From Desmodus rotundus (Eukaryota; Chordata; Mammalia; Chiroptera; Phyllostomidae), in the NCBI RefSeq assembly GCF_022682495.2, contig NC_071388.1, positions 27,326,139 through 27,390,138 on the forward strand: 64,000 bases of DNA, read 5' to 3'. The position numbers and the translations under genes are program-made. Positions within the stretch are counted from its first letter, which is position 1; every line of letters starts with the position of its first letter. The notes under the pieces are model-generated. The model was not told the DNA's origin. It saw nothing but the letters and a program-made list of their open reading frames with translations, and searched no databases. Shown one piece after another: positions 1 through 11,836 of this stretch.

Positions 1-358
1 ATAATGGGACCTCACACAGTTCTCCCAGTTGCCATCAGCTACCCTTTCGTATTTTCCAGAAATCTCATTGATGGTCTGAAATCTCTCCTTGTTCAAAGGT
101 GATTGTAGTTTTGGGAAAAGCCAGAAGGTATAGGGTGCCAAATCTGGGGTATAGGGGCCTGCATCACTTGGCTGATTTGATGTTTGCCCAAAAAATGGTG
201 CATGAGAAGTGATGAATGAACAGCTTGTTGTGATGAAGCTGCTGATCAACAGTTACCTGTAGCTACAGCCTTCTGAGTCATCTGAATAGTTTCCATGGAG
301 GAATGTTCAACTTAATGCAAAATTTGATGCAGATTTGTCCCTGTACTCAGTCTGTCAT
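1..358 (-). pseudogene. Mariner transposase remnant, internally deleted, cut by the window edge
   Basis: Read on the minus strand, a methionine at 358 begins a frame resembling the start of mariner transposases (MTD, then a CIKFC motif, then KLN). With frame shifts, the strand then passes almost directly into the C-terminal catalytic end: a degenerate QLHH stretch, then YTPDLAP and FWLFPKL, which correspond to the conserved YSPDLAP-x-DFWLFPKLK block around the third catalytic residue, and finally ENCVRS near the usual C-terminus. In intact family members about 200 residues lie between these parts, so most of the DNA-binding and catalytic core is missing. The aspartate expected after the PDLAP block is not retained, and stops and frameshifts are present. 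It cannot be active. The 3' terminal repeat lies outside the window. Resemblance is by motif, not by search. Confidence 0.72.
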
Positions 359-921
359 TTTGAATGTGATGGCCACACAGTACACGTGCTCACTCAGTGG
401 TGTCTACTGCCCCCACTGACTAGTACAGTGAAGTTGTCTCTGTTCATGCATGTGCATTCCAGTCCACTCTCCTTGGTTGCCAGGCTACATCGATGTTGCA
501 CAAAATGTTCTCATTACATTAATAATATGATGGCTGGAATATATTAATAATAATAACTGGAATTTTTCAGACCTTCTATATGCTGATCCAAACAGATCCA
601 TTTTTACCTGTACTTGTTGAAGAATGTCTTATTAGTTACATGTTATACACATTCTTTACACCAACTGCATGATTAAACAAATTTAGAATTCATGATATCA
701 AGAATTTTAAAAAAGTAAAAAAAGACTTTAAAACAGGTGCTAAGAATAAAGAAGAAAAGGAAAGAAGTTTTCCCAGGCATTCATTTATCTGTTCCAAATC
801 TCCTGGTCTGTAGGCAGGTTCTGCTCACCAGACAACCCTTGCCTAGGAGATATAGTTAAATATACATTAAATGCTCTTTCAAGATGAAAAAAGTTAATGC
901 TCTAATTTAGTCCCATCCTAT
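359..921. other. Mariner 5' flank, then unassigned AT-rich sequence
   Basis: Roughly 359-540 is probably the untranslated 5' part of the mariner copy, because it continues directly upstream of the transposase start on the minus strand. I could not place the terminal inverted repeat. From about 540 to 921 the sequence is AT-rich with no repeat I recognise and no credible coding frame. The small frame at 335-547 on the plus strand is antisense to the transposon. Confidence 0.4.
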
Positions 922-1012
922 TTTGAAAAGGGTGGAAATTTTGATGTGTAGTTGAAATAGGGGCTTTTCCCCTGTATTATTATATTTCCATTTTTATGGC
1001 ATAAGCAGTATG
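922..1012. repeat. Left copy of a ~91-bp direct repeat flanking an L1
   Basis: This block matches 1476-1567 with about 87% identity by hand alignment, with one single-base gap. The two copies bracket the reverse-strand L1 3' end at 1064-1475. Weaker similarity may continue to about 1063, after a gap of some 25 bases, through a shared TTATATTTTTTC string. Ordinary L1 target-site duplications are below about 20 bp, so this is either an extreme duplication or a separate segmental repeat. Confidence 0.75.
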
Positions 1013-1063
1013 TATATTTATTCTTAAATATATAATCTTTGTTATATTTTTTCATTACCATTA

Positions 1064-1475
1064 AGTCCCTCTATACTCCCCTCCCCCTAGCAATCACCAC
1101 CCTGCTGTCCATGTCCAGGAGTCCTTTTCCTTTTTTGCTCAATCCCACCCCCCCCCACCACTAGCTGTCATCTGCTCTCCATCTATGATTCTGTCTCTGT
1201 TTTGCTTGTTAGTTCAGTTTGTTTGTTAGATTCCACATGTGAGTGAAATCATATGGTACTTGCCTTTCTCTGACTGGCTTATTTCACTTAGCATAATTTT
1301 CTCCAGGTCCATCCATACTGTTGCAGAGGGTAAATTTTTCTTCTTTTTTATGGCCGAGTAGAATCTCATTGTCTAAATGTCCCATGGCTGTTTTATCCAC
1401 TCATCTGTTGGTGGTCTCTTGGGCTGCTTCCATATCTTGGCAATTGTAAATAACACTGCAATGAACATCGGGGTG
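1064..1475 (-). mobile_element. L1 3' end (ORF2 tail plus 3' UTR), 5' truncated
   Basis: Reverse-strand L1. The right part, read on the minus strand, encodes the degenerate end of ORF2: the tract for 'fragments of tissue-culture-like' QFTIA..., then the region before the ORF2 stop where L1s carry a WYIYTMEYY-type motif, here decayed. The left part is the C-rich strand of the G-rich 3' UTR, with a run of ten Cs near 1148. The junction at about 1475 is the 5' truncation. No frame is open for any length, so it is inactive. Confidence 0.8.
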
Positions 1476-1567
1476 TTTGGAAAAGGGTAGAAATTTTGAT
1501 GGATAGTTGAAATAGAGATTTTTACCCTGTATTATTATATTTCTATTTATATGCCATAAGCAATGTG
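1476..1567. repeat. Right copy of the ~91-bp direct repeat flanking an L1
   Basis: This is the partner of 922-1012. Shared landmarks are AAATTTTGATG near the start, CCTGTATTATTATATTTC in the middle and CATAAGCA at the end. Differences are scattered substitutions, as expected after neutral decay of two once-identical copies. Confidence 0.75.
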
Positions 1568-1734
1568 TTTAATGCTTTATATTTTTTCTGCATTCTATTT
1601 AAATATGTTATATATATGTATAGAATTTATTTTTGTCTGTTAGAGTTCTGATGGAATATGAAATGTGAAAGCACATAAACATAAATTGTTTTTCAACAAA
1701 CATGTCACAGAGGGAAGACTATCAAGAAATATTT

Positions 1735-1956
1735 AACTTTGACATTAAGAACAAACTGACAGTAACCAGAGGGGAGGTGGGAGGGAATAATAGGGGAAAA
1801 GGGGAGAAGGGTTTTCAGGAACACATATAAAGGACACACGGACGAAAACAAAGGGGGTGGGATCAAGGGTGGGAGGTGGGGACGGCTGCAGTGGTGAGGA
1901 GTGGTGGGGGGAAAATGGAGACAACTGAACTTGAACAACAATAAAAAATGTGAAAA
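1735..1956 (+). mobile_element. L1 3' UTR fragment with A-rich tail
   Basis: Purine-rich, G-rich 3' UTR of a bat-type L1. It opens with ACAAACTGACAGTAACCAGA and ends in TTGAACAACAATAAAAAATG. The same family signature ends the larger L1 at 10286-11894. An 11-bp identical duplication (AAGAAATATTT) lies at 1724-1734 and 1957-1967, so this is a severely 5'-truncated insertion made by target-primed reverse transcription. It has no coding content; the two reverse-strand frames over it are antisense to the UTR. Confidence 0.85.
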
Positions 1957-1967
1957 AAGAAATATTT

Positions 1968-3129
1968 TTCAGCAAAATGCTAATACTATAGCAAAACTAA
2001 TAGTTTAAAACTTGCATAAGTAATGCATTAGTGATTATCTTTACTAACTAAAATAATTTCCTTTCAAAACATTCTATGAAATTGAATATTCACAATGGCT
2101 GATACAAAAAATGAAAATGCAGAAATTTTTTATTTTGAAAGCACTTTAATTGAGGAATTCAAAGGATTATCTATCAATGAAAGCCATAAATAAAAAGTAT
2201 CCAAAAATTCAGATATAGTTCTAGACATATCGTCTCAGAAATTAAGTCATGATGGTACATATTTATGTGGAGAATAATAACAGTAGTACAATGAGTAAAT
2301 ATGAAAGACAATAGTAACTATAACAATTAATCAAGTAAATTAGGAAATGAATACTTAATAAAGTATTTAATCATGACATTTTTATTCATTCATATTTATT
2401 CTAAATTTCAATACCATACTCCACCATACTATAGCATAAATACTGGAGTTGATGCAGACAAAATATCTACTATCCATCACCAATATTATTTCTGATTAAT
2501 TTAGTATAGCACAAAATTGATTAATACATTAGAAAATTTGAAGATTGACTAACAAATTCATGGATAACTACTGCAACAAACAAATGGCGCAGCACAATGT
2601 AGTAAAGATTTTGAATGACTCTGAAAATATAGTTCAAGTTTGTGAGGATATCCAATACATTTTTATATTTCTGATGATTGACTTTTAAATAAAAGTACAA
2701 AATTGATTGATAATTTACAGTTGACAAAATAACTACCCTATCCCAGTGACCTTATATTTAATTTTACCTTTTATATGTCATAATTGTACTATGATCTAAA
2801 TATCATACTATTAGATAACATTTTGGAAAATCTATTAATTAGTTTACATTATTTATTAGCCTCTTCTGCATTTGGGGAAAAATCTACTTAAATAATTTTG
2901 ACTCACTGAATTATCATATTCAATAACATTCTAATTTCCAAGTGTTGAGTCTTCAAAAGTTATTATATAAAGTATGATCTTAATAAGAGTATCCATTTAA
3001 AAGTGAGTAGAAGAGATCAATAAAGTGGCAGTTCTATATATGATCAATATAAAAATAACTTGAAATCTGGAAATCATAGATTTAAATTCCTCTGCAGGTA
3101 CTGAAGGAAGGTAGTAAGAAGCTAGGAAA
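1968..3129. other. Unassigned AT-rich sequence
   Basis: No repeat, RNA gene or credible coding frame recognised. Base composition is strongly AT-rich, with scattered short A or T runs. The 68-codon reverse frame near 2521-2727 has no motif I can name and is probably chance. Confidence 0.4.
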
Positions 3130-3960
3130 AATCATGGGCAAGTGGAATGGGAAAACTGAGACAGGAAAATCAAACAAGGCCAGTTTGAGCAACTTGCAAC
3201 CAGGGGGTGAATCGCAAGAACTTTTCTCCTGTAACCAAGGTCACTTGAGAGTGAATGGCTTGTACATCTCCTCCCTAACCAGAGAATAAATCTCCCGGGC
3301 CTGGGAAATAAAGAACAAAGACCCAACTAATGTCATTTGTGCTGAGAACAAATGAAGTCAGGGAAACAAATAACAAAACCCTATTAAAAGCTGGACAGAC
3401 CCAAGATAAGAGTAAAACAGTATAGCAGACCAAAGAATACCCCCAACCCCCTGCCCCCGCACAGTGCGCTCATTTTGACACATCAGCATGTTACAAATGC
3501 AACTAGAAAACTGATGAGTGTTCTGCTAAAACCCTCCCTTAAGATTCTCACCCACAGCAAGAAGATAAATGCCCTCAGAAGAAAGACTAGGCGCGGGCTC
3601 ACTCTAGAGCACACCCATGCCTCTTCCCAGTGATGAGCTTTTTATTTTGAAATTCTAAGGGTCCCAAGGAGACTTGCAGCCAGGGAAGTGTTGGGCAGCA
3701 GCAGCTTACTCCCTGATCCTGTCTCCAGGGCCCCTTTCTCTGACTTTCAGCTGAGTTAACATCAGCCCTGCCTTAGCTCATTCCTTTCCTATGTCTTTTC
3801 TAGGGAGACAAAGCAGCCCACTTAGGCTCTTGTTACTTCTTCTACCCTAAGTCCTTCCTTTGCTTCACTGACCACAGTCTTAATGAACATATTCTCAAAA
3901 TCACCTAGGCTTGTGTTATGAAATCTTTCCTACACAAAGTCAAGAACCCCCACACTACTG
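3130..3960 (+). repeat. Possible endogenous-retrovirus LTR-like segment
   Basis: This stretch is clearly richer in G and C than its surroundings. It contains a C-rich promoter-like stretch near 3440-3470, two AATAAA-like signals near 3286 and 3308, and pyrimidine-rich text further on. This resembles the composition of class I LTRs. I did not find a target-site duplication, clear TG...CA ends or internal viral sequence, so orientation and extent are guesses. An unclassified single-copy segment is the main alternative. Confidence 0.3.
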
Positions 3961-5767
3961 GCTGGGCTGAGGCCATCCTGTGCCTGTCCCACACTAGTAC
4001 TTGTGTATTTTATGATTTTGAACAAATCACTCTTAGTAAGAATTGTAACCTGCAACATAAGAATATTACTAATAGAGAAAGTTGGTCTTAAGGTACAAAC
4101 TTCTAGCTATAGCTAAATAAATACTGAGGATATAATGTATAGCATGATGTGTATCATTAACATTTATTTCTGTATAATGTATATGAAAGTTGTTAAGAGT
4201 TCTCATCACGAGGAATTATTTTTCTTTTTGTTTTTGCTTTCTCTTTTCATTGTAATTATTTGTGATGATGAGTGATAAATTTATTCCAGTAATTATTTCA
4301 CTATATATGTAAGTCAAACCATCATGCTCTATATCTTATACTTACAGTGATGTAAATCAATAAAACTGAAAAAATATTAATGATTGACTCAGTTACTCTT
4401 TCAGTAGCTCTATTTCAGTAACGTATGAGACACTGTGGTTACAATGGTGTGCAAGTTGTATACCAGCTACCTGCAGTTATGAAAGAGCTTATGTTATTAT
4501 TAGACTATGGTCAAATTTCAAGGAAGAGACACTACTTGACTCTGCCCATAATTTTTTTCAGCAAAATAAATCTGTCAATTGCTTGAGTAAAAATGACGGT
4601 TAGGTCAAAGGTCCATTGTCTCCTCTGAGCACCCCACAGCTACCTGCTGAATGAAGATAAAAGGTTACACTTTCAAATGCATGACCCTCCCTTCCTTTTC
4701 GGTGAAGCAAACATACAAATGATGTTTATTTCCTGCAATTAACCCATGACCCAATTTAATTATTCATGTTTTACAAATGCCTCTTATTTATGTGGTGGTT
4801 GATCAGATTAGTTAAAAAGTAACTAGAGAGAGACAATAATGAAAAGGTGAGCTGAAGTTAAACACAGTTTCCACTTGAAGAAATCACCTTCATTTGCAGG
4901 GCCTTGTTCTTCCTAAAAGGCTTACCTCAGGGGCTCATTAACTCTGATTTTTTTTGCAAAGATTGCAGCTTGTATTGATCTGCCTTTTGATACCATAAAG
5001 GAAAAAATAAACAAGATTAATCTTGTAGTACTAATATGAAATGCTTTTTTCAAATTTATAGTATCTTTTAATTATATTTTACTTGTATTTTCAGTTATTA
5101 GAATTAGATTTTAAGTTCACTTTATTAATGAATGGAAACTGTTTAATGTTAGAATTTCTGGTTTGTAGAGATAACTTGTAAGAAAAAAAATCTCTTGCTA
5201 AAAGTATGCATAATCAACAATACACAGAATATTGGGTGGACTTTGTCTCTGTGTGTATGAATGGATGTGCATGCACAATGAATTGGAAGTCATTATATTT
5301 TCAAAAATAACTCTTTAAAAGTTGTTTATTCTAGAAAAACTACAAAATACAGAGAAGAAAAGCCCTATACATATAGAGTATGTTCATTTCTTAGGTTAGT
5401 ATTAATTCTATAATTGAAATGTTACATGCTATTTTATATCAAGCTTCTCTCCTTCAGCAATTCCTAGTGGAAAATTTTTAATGTTTTCTGATATACAGCA
5501 AATTTGTTATTTTAAATATTTTAAATGCAAACCTTATTTTCATATTTACAGAAAAATACATTTTTATTGATAGGTAGTCACTTTAATTCCAGTTTATAGT
5601 CTTAAAGGAAAATATTTCAAAAATATGCTAGTAATTTATGTTTATATACTGTTATTTTATTTCCATGATACAGTTCTCAGTGATATAATTGCTGGAATGA
5701 AAGAGGTACGAATATTTATTTTTCTAGAAATTGCCCCTCTAAATTTCTTTAAACATATTATGCATTT
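3961..5767. other. Unassigned sequence, mostly single copy
   Basis: A MIR-like decayed stretch may lie near 3975-4100. Around 4540-5010 the sequence is less AT-rich and free of recognisable repeats, with several homeodomain-like TAAT cores. The rest is AT-rich and featureless to me. Confidence 0.35.
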
Positions 5768-5772
5768 TCAAC

Positions 5773-5997
5773 CTTTTTTTGTTTTCTTTTTTTTTAAAGG
5801 TTTCATTTATTTATTTTTAGACAGGGGAAGGGAGGGAGAAAGAAAGGGAGAGAAACTTCAATGTTTGGTTGCCTCTCATGGGCCCTCCACTGGAGACCTG
5901 GCTTGCAACCCAGGAATGTTCCCTGACTGGGAATCAAACCATCAACCCTTTAGTCCACAGGCTGGCACTCAATCCACGGAGCTACACCAGCCAGGAC
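5773..5997 (-). mobile_element. VES-type SINE, short form
   Basis: On the minus strand it begins with the tRNA-derived head (CCTGGCTGGTGTAGCTC), followed by a degenerate B box, the GGTTGCAAGCCAGG region and a CT-rich body ending in AAATAAATAAA. A TCAAC-plus-T-run duplication flanks it at 5768 and 5998. A 175-codon plus-strand frame (5625-6152) merely runs through it and is not a gene. The short body form lacks the extra GAGAAACAT segment seen in three other copies. Confidence 0.92.
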
Positions 5998-7180
5998 TCA
6001 ACTTTTTTTTTTTTCATTTTAGCATTATAGACATTTTATATCTGGTTACATTTTTAGATTTATTATTATACAGTTCTCTCTTCAAAGGTACTTGTAATGT
6101 GCATACAGATGACCCTTTGCCATTTTATCATTTTGTTTCAAATAATGTTTAATTTTTGTTCATTTCAACTTAAATTTGTATGCTTTTCTTGGCTCTGTGT
6201 TGGCTTTATTTTCCATAATGATTATTTCTTTTCTCATGCTTCCCCATTGGCTTTTATTTCATAATGGCTTTATTTTATTTTTTAGTATTTGTTCTTGAAT
6301 TATTCTATTTCATTTTGCTACTTACTGTGCTTCCCGAGATATTTTCTGTGTCTCACTCATTCATTTTTATAGAGATAATTGCTTCATTATTTATTTTTTT
6401 AATTCATAATGATATGCAGTTGTACTTCCTTTGTGGCAACATCTTTGAGATAGTTTGTTCTCTTTGTTTTTATTTATGGTTTATTTATTGTTTTCTTACA
6501 TATTTGACCTACCTATATGTCTATTTAACTACCTATTTTTCTATCTTTCAATCCATCCAATTTCTTTTTCATCATTCATCTTCATATGAGTTCATCTCTC
6601 CTTTGATACTCAGAAGGTTCATTTGAAGAGTAGCAAGGGATATACTCCTAGCCAATATCAACTCTCGTCACGACACAGGATTAGCTTTATGTGTTAGAGT
6701 CTATTGGACATTTCTCCTTTGAAGAAAAACAGATGTCACTGCAGGATATTACAAAACAACCCAATATACAGGATCCGGCAAAGGGAATGCCTGCTTAAGT
6801 GAGGTCAATGGGATAATAATATGGGTGTAATGATTTATAGTTTTAATTTGAACATTTTACCTAAAACATCATATGTGTGTTTGTGTGTGATGTTACAGAA
6901 TCATATGCTTATGATTTTGTAATAAAAGATTTTGTAATAAAAAAGGGGCATGGCATTATTTGTGCTGGACTGATTTTTTTTAAAAGAACCTAGTATTTTT
7001 AGACAAACCACAAAGTTTATAATTTTTGTCATTGCAATGGCTATCCTTCCTGGCTTTTTATAATTGTTCAACTAATTTTCAATAAAAGTGTTGTTTCCAA
7101 CATCTTTTCTTGTTATAAAATATGTGACAACAGATGATAGATTAATATAATACTATGCATCATATTTAAATAATTACATA
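5998..7180. other. Unassigned T-rich sequence
   Basis: The strand is T-rich between about 6000 and 6560. This creates a hydrophobic 120-codon frame (6264-6626) rich in Phe, Leu, Ile and Tyr, which is an expected by-product of T-rich composition. No repeat family is recognised. Confidence 0.4.
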
Positions 7181-7290
7181 TTTGTATTCATATGTGTATT
7201 TGTGTGTATGATATATATTCACTATATATACATATACACACACATATACATTGTATGTTTGTAGATAGATATCCATGTGCATGTGTGTGT
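7180..7290. repeat. Degenerate (TG)n/(TA)n simple repeat
   Basis: Alternating TG, TA and CA dinucleotides interrupted by substitutions, for example TATATATTCACTATATATAC. The small forward and reverse frames here are artefacts of the repeat. Confidence 0.8.
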
Positions 7291-7409
7291 GGTGGATATG
7301 CATGCACATGTTGCAGATGGAAATGGGGTCCTTTAATGAAATTGCAAGGGAAGCATACTGGGGAACCACATATGGGAAGATAAGGTGCAGTGGTAAGATT
7401 TACTGTAGA

Positions 7410-8200
7410 AACAAAATCAAAGTGTTTGGCTTCATCGTGCTGTGAAAGAAGTCCATCTTTGTCTTCACCAAGCCCAGAACAAAGACTGAGGTCCCGAAAT
7501 TATGTGCCATTGGTTCAGGCCAGTTTGGCTTCTGTCCCCATCTCACTAGCTTAATGACTGTCTATTCCAAGCTGCACTTGGGCTGACATTGTGTTGCTGT
7601 ACCCAGGCTCACACTTAGAGCAGACACTTAGTGTCTACGTGGCTGCTGGCTGAGAGACTGCTAGGTTTGCATGACTGCTATGGAAAGAGTATGTCCTACC
7701 AGGTTAAAAAAAAGAGAGAGAGAGACGGAGAGAGCCTTTGTTAGTATGATTATATTATCTTGGACTTGGTAAGGACCAGACTCCCATTCAAACTAACCAA
7801 TCAGCTTCTCACTCTTTCACTGGCTTCTGCTGGTTCCACTCCCTGACCCATCAATTTTCTAGGTCTTCTAGGGTTCTAGGTCCCTTAAGCAACCTGATCC
7901 TTTTTCCAGGCTAGGTTCTGCCCACCAATGGTTACCATTTTAGTTCTTACTGTGCATACCTCATAGTGGAAGCGTCTTCCCCTGTGCTGTCTTGTCTTCT
8001 CCTGGGAATGCACCCAGCAGAGGAATTTCTTGTACAGTTTTAGCATTCCCTCAGTAATCCTTGCTAATGGCAGGTAACATCCTTCGTGCTCACATTGGGG
8101 ATTAGGTCCTGACCGTAGCAGTCCCCTGGGGAGCTTAGGAATGCTGCAACTTCCTAATGAAGCAGGCTCAGAGTCCAATTTGGCTCCCCAGCTGATTAGG
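7410..8200. other. Unclassified GC-richer segment
   Basis: Higher G and C content than its flanks, with a purine run (AG)n at about 7708-7732. A 97-codon reverse frame (7885-8178) contains a Cys/Trp-containing stretch but no motif I recognise. It may be a decayed LTR or ERV internal fragment. Nothing in the sequence settles this. Confidence 0.3.
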
Positions 8201-10275
8201 CTTCTTAATATACTATTCTCTTTGCTCTCATCCTTTATTAATATCTAGCTAGCTACACTAACATAGACATATACATACATGCACATAATACTTTCAGGTA
8301 CATATGTAATATTAGTGAATTTCTTTTGTAGGGAGATTTTAAACTATCACATGGATAACTTGCATTATTTATTTACCCATGTAAAATGCTCATTTGTATT
8401 GCTGCTAAAAGCAGGATTAGATTTTATATTTTCTTTTTATTGGCAATAGGTCTGTGTTTTTCCAGTTCAATTATGTTTACTAATCATTTAATCTTATATT
8501 TTTCAATTGTTCAATATACCTTAATACTGGTCATATATACTCATATTGGAGAAAAAAATTTAAAAAATCTACCACAAATGTGTAAGAATGCTTTTCAACT
8601 GCAGTGTAAAGATAATCTTAGAAATATGATATTTTTCACAATTGAAAGTGAAATGAGATACATAAGCATTTGGTAAATAAAATCAGTATCAAAAAGGAAA
8701 AGCTAATGAGGAAAACACAACTACTATTAAAATGACCTGGAAATAAGCCAATATTGAGTAATAATGAACTCAAGGTAATCTTTGATTTTTAGGTCAAGAA
8801 AAGTGAACAACTAGAAAAGATCTGAGTATTGGTGTTTAAATCTAGTTTAAGAACAGTGTTCATGATAAAGGCCAACTAATATAAATTTCTGTAGAGAATA
8901 GAAAATAAATTAAGTAGGCTTAGAGAGGGAAAATGTAAATATGGAGAAAAATAAGATTGCATTTGAAGAAAAGATGTATAATTTGCTACACATGTTTGCT
9001 ACTCTTTTTCTGTGCTACTTTCAAAATATGTTAAAACAAAGCTTGTTATTTGAATACAATGTTCTCCTGGGTTTTCTTACTCAAGCTCCTAACTACTAAT
9101 TATCTCTGTCCTTTACAGAAACACATCTCACAGGTATAAAAGAGTGGTTACCACCTTCTCTAGGGAGCACTGGTGCCTAGTTTTTCTGATTATAACCAAA
9201 ACCCTAGTCGGTCAATGTCTTCATGCAGGCTCATTCTAGTATCACCATGGAAACATCACTCCATCAGTGAGAAAATGAGCTGATAATGAAGACAGCAGTT
9301 GAATAATAGACCTAGCAGAAACAGAGAAAGATGTGCCCACAAGGTGATTTGCTGGAGAGAACAATGGCAGCAACCAAAATACCACCTCATTTATTTGCAG
9401 GGATGAAACAAATGTACATAATCTGACATCAAGATACTATGTTTGAGCCTTGTTAGCCTTGGCACTGATTCGTGATGTTCCCTACATAATATAAAATAGA
9501 ATTTTTATTGCCTTTTTGGCTTGTTGTTGAACTTTCTGTTCTTAAGAATCAAATAAAACAAAGGGATTATATTGTATGGCATAACATGTGATAATGTAAA
9601 GAATAAATAAATAAAATGGAATGCACATTGCTAAGAGAGTCACTTAAAATAGAAGCTATTAAGGAAGTGGGTCTTCACATCCTGTGCTTCATTTCGCAGA
9701 GCCGCTATCAAGTTGCTAAATCTTTTGCTAAACTCAGCTCAAGGCCAAGCAATAAACATTGTGTAGTCATAAATACCCTGGAGTCATAGACATCCTGGAA
9801 TAACAACTAGTATATGGACACATATGGACTTTACTTCTTTCTTGTAGGTTTTGCCACTCACTCTAGTTTACATATTGGAATTAACCAGCCCCTGCTAATT
9901 TACCCACAATTCTTCATTTTGCATAAAAGAATTACATTGTTTTGGTTTTTGCCTCTACGAATCCTGCCTTTCTTTGTTCTCCCCATAACACAGTTTGGGG
10001 TGCTACCTGAATTTGCATCTCTCAGATTGCAATGCTTTAAGACCCCATGCCCCAAAGACTTTTAATTTATTTCACAGCTTTGGATATTTATTGGTTAACA
10101 TTTTTGGTGATCCCAAATCACTGCACTTTTCATGTGTGAGGTGCTTTCGATGGCTGAAACATGTTTAGGAGAACAGCAACAACTTTATGAGAACAATAAC
10201 ATTCCATGGTAATTCTTTAGTATGTATCAGAGTATGTATACTTGACTATAGTAAGATAATACTCAAGTTAATTTT
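8201..10275. other. Unassigned AT-rich sequence
   Basis: No recognised repeat or gene. The frames at 8386-8676 and 9814-10065 are T-rich and lack family motifs. Confidence 0.4.
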
Positions 10276-10740
10276 GCTAAACACTCCAAACGCCATTTGT
10301 TGAAGAGACTATTTTCACTCCATTTTATGCTTCTACCCACTTTGTCGAATATTAATTGACCTAGAGACATAGGTTTGTTTCTGGGATCTCTATTCTGTTC
10401 TATTGATCTATGTGTCTGTTCTTATGCCAGCACCAGACTATTTTGATTACAGTGGCCTTGTAATATAGTTTGGTGTCAGGTATTGTGATCCTTCCTACTT
10501 TGCTCTTCTTTCTGAGAGTTGTTGCAGTTATTTGGAGTCATTTATGGCTCTATATAAGTTTTTGAAATGTTTGTTCTATATCAGTGAAATATGTCATTGA
10601 TATTTTAGTAGGGATTGCATCATGAAAAAAAAATGAAATTCAACCAGCAACTTAAACCATACACAAAAATAAACTAAAGATGGATAAAAGACTTAAATAT
10701 AAGTTATGACACCTTAAAAGTCCTAGAGGAGAACATAGGC

Positions 10741-10971
10741 ATGGAAATCTCAGATATTCCATGCAGCAATATTTTCACCCATATATCCCCTATAGCAAGG
10801 GACATAAAGGAAAGAATAAACAAATGGGATCTCATCAAAATAAAAAGCTTCTGCATGGCTAAAGAAAACATCAGCATAATGAAAAGGGAAACAACCATAT
10901 GGGAAAATATGTTTGCTAATGACACCTTGGACAAGGGTTTGATCTCCAAAAGGTATAAAGAACTCACATGA
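10741..10971 (+). pseudogene. L1 ORF2p fragment (C-terminal third), decayed
   Basis: The 76-residue frame reads as L1 ORF2p downstream of the reverse-transcriptase domain. It contains INKWDLIKIKSFCMAKE, a strongly conserved L1 tract, and then LISKRYKEL. It belongs to the twin-primed element around it and ends at a premature stop, after which L1 similarity continues in other frames. No independent function is likely. Confidence 0.88.
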
Positions 10972-11377
10972 GTTTACTCCAGGAAGACAAACTATCCAAT
11001 TAAAAAATGGGCAAAGGTCCTGAACAGACACTTCTCCAAGGAAGACCTGCAGAGGGCCCAGAGACATATGAAAGGATGCTCAGCATCACTAGCCACTAAA
11101 GAAATGCAAATTAAAACCATAATGAGATACCACTTCACACCAGTCAGAATGGCCATCATAAACAAATCAACAAACGTGAGTGCTGACAAGGGTGTGGAGA
11201 AAAGGGAACCATAGTACATTGTTTCTGGGAATGCAGACTGGTGCAGCCACTGTGGAAAACAATACGGAATTTCCTCAGAAAACTAAAAATGGAACTGCCT
11301 GTTCCTAGGCAATTCCACTGCTGGAGTTATACCCTAAGGATCCCAAAACACCAATTCAATAAACCCTATGCACTCCA

Positions 11378-11605
11378 ATGTTCATAGCAGCACAATTTAC
11401 AATAGCCACGTGCTGGAAGCAACCTAAATGCCCATCAGTAAATGAATGGATCAAGAAACTATGGTACATTTACACAATGGAATACTACACAGCAGAGAGA
11501 AAGAAGGGGCTCCTACCCTTCATGACAGCATGGATGGAACTGCAGAGCATTATGCTAAGTGAAATAAGCCAGGTGGTGAAAGATCTCAAAGATCAAATAC
11601 CATAA
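11378..11605 (+). pseudogene. L1 ORF2p C-terminus
   Basis: The 75-residue frame contains the terminal ORF2p signature: FIAAQFTIA, then KQPKCPSVNEWIKKLWYIYT followed by MEYY, and LSEISQ near the end. It is separated from the upstream fragment at 10741-10971 by frameshifts. The 3' UTR follows at about 11610-11860. Confidence 0.9.
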
Positions 11606-11836
11606 GATCTCACCTATAAGTGGAACCTAATCAACAAAACAAACAAGCAAGCAAAATATAACCAGAGACATTGAAATAAATAACAAACTGACAGTAACTG
11701 GAGGGGATGTGGGAGGGGGATAACAGAGGAAAGAAGGGGAAGGTTTGTCAAGGAACATGTATAAAGGACCCATGGACAAAGCCAAAGGGGGGTAGGATTG
11801 AGGGTGGGTGGCGGGGGAAATGGTAGCAGGACAATG

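Noticed and set aside
5625..6152. 175-codon forward frame
   Set aside because: It runs antisense through a VES SINE and T-rich flanks; no protein-family motif.
6264..6626. 120-codon hydrophobic frame resembling a membrane protein
   Set aside because: The strand is T-rich, which yields Phe/Leu/Ile/Tyr codons automatically; no start context, no motif.
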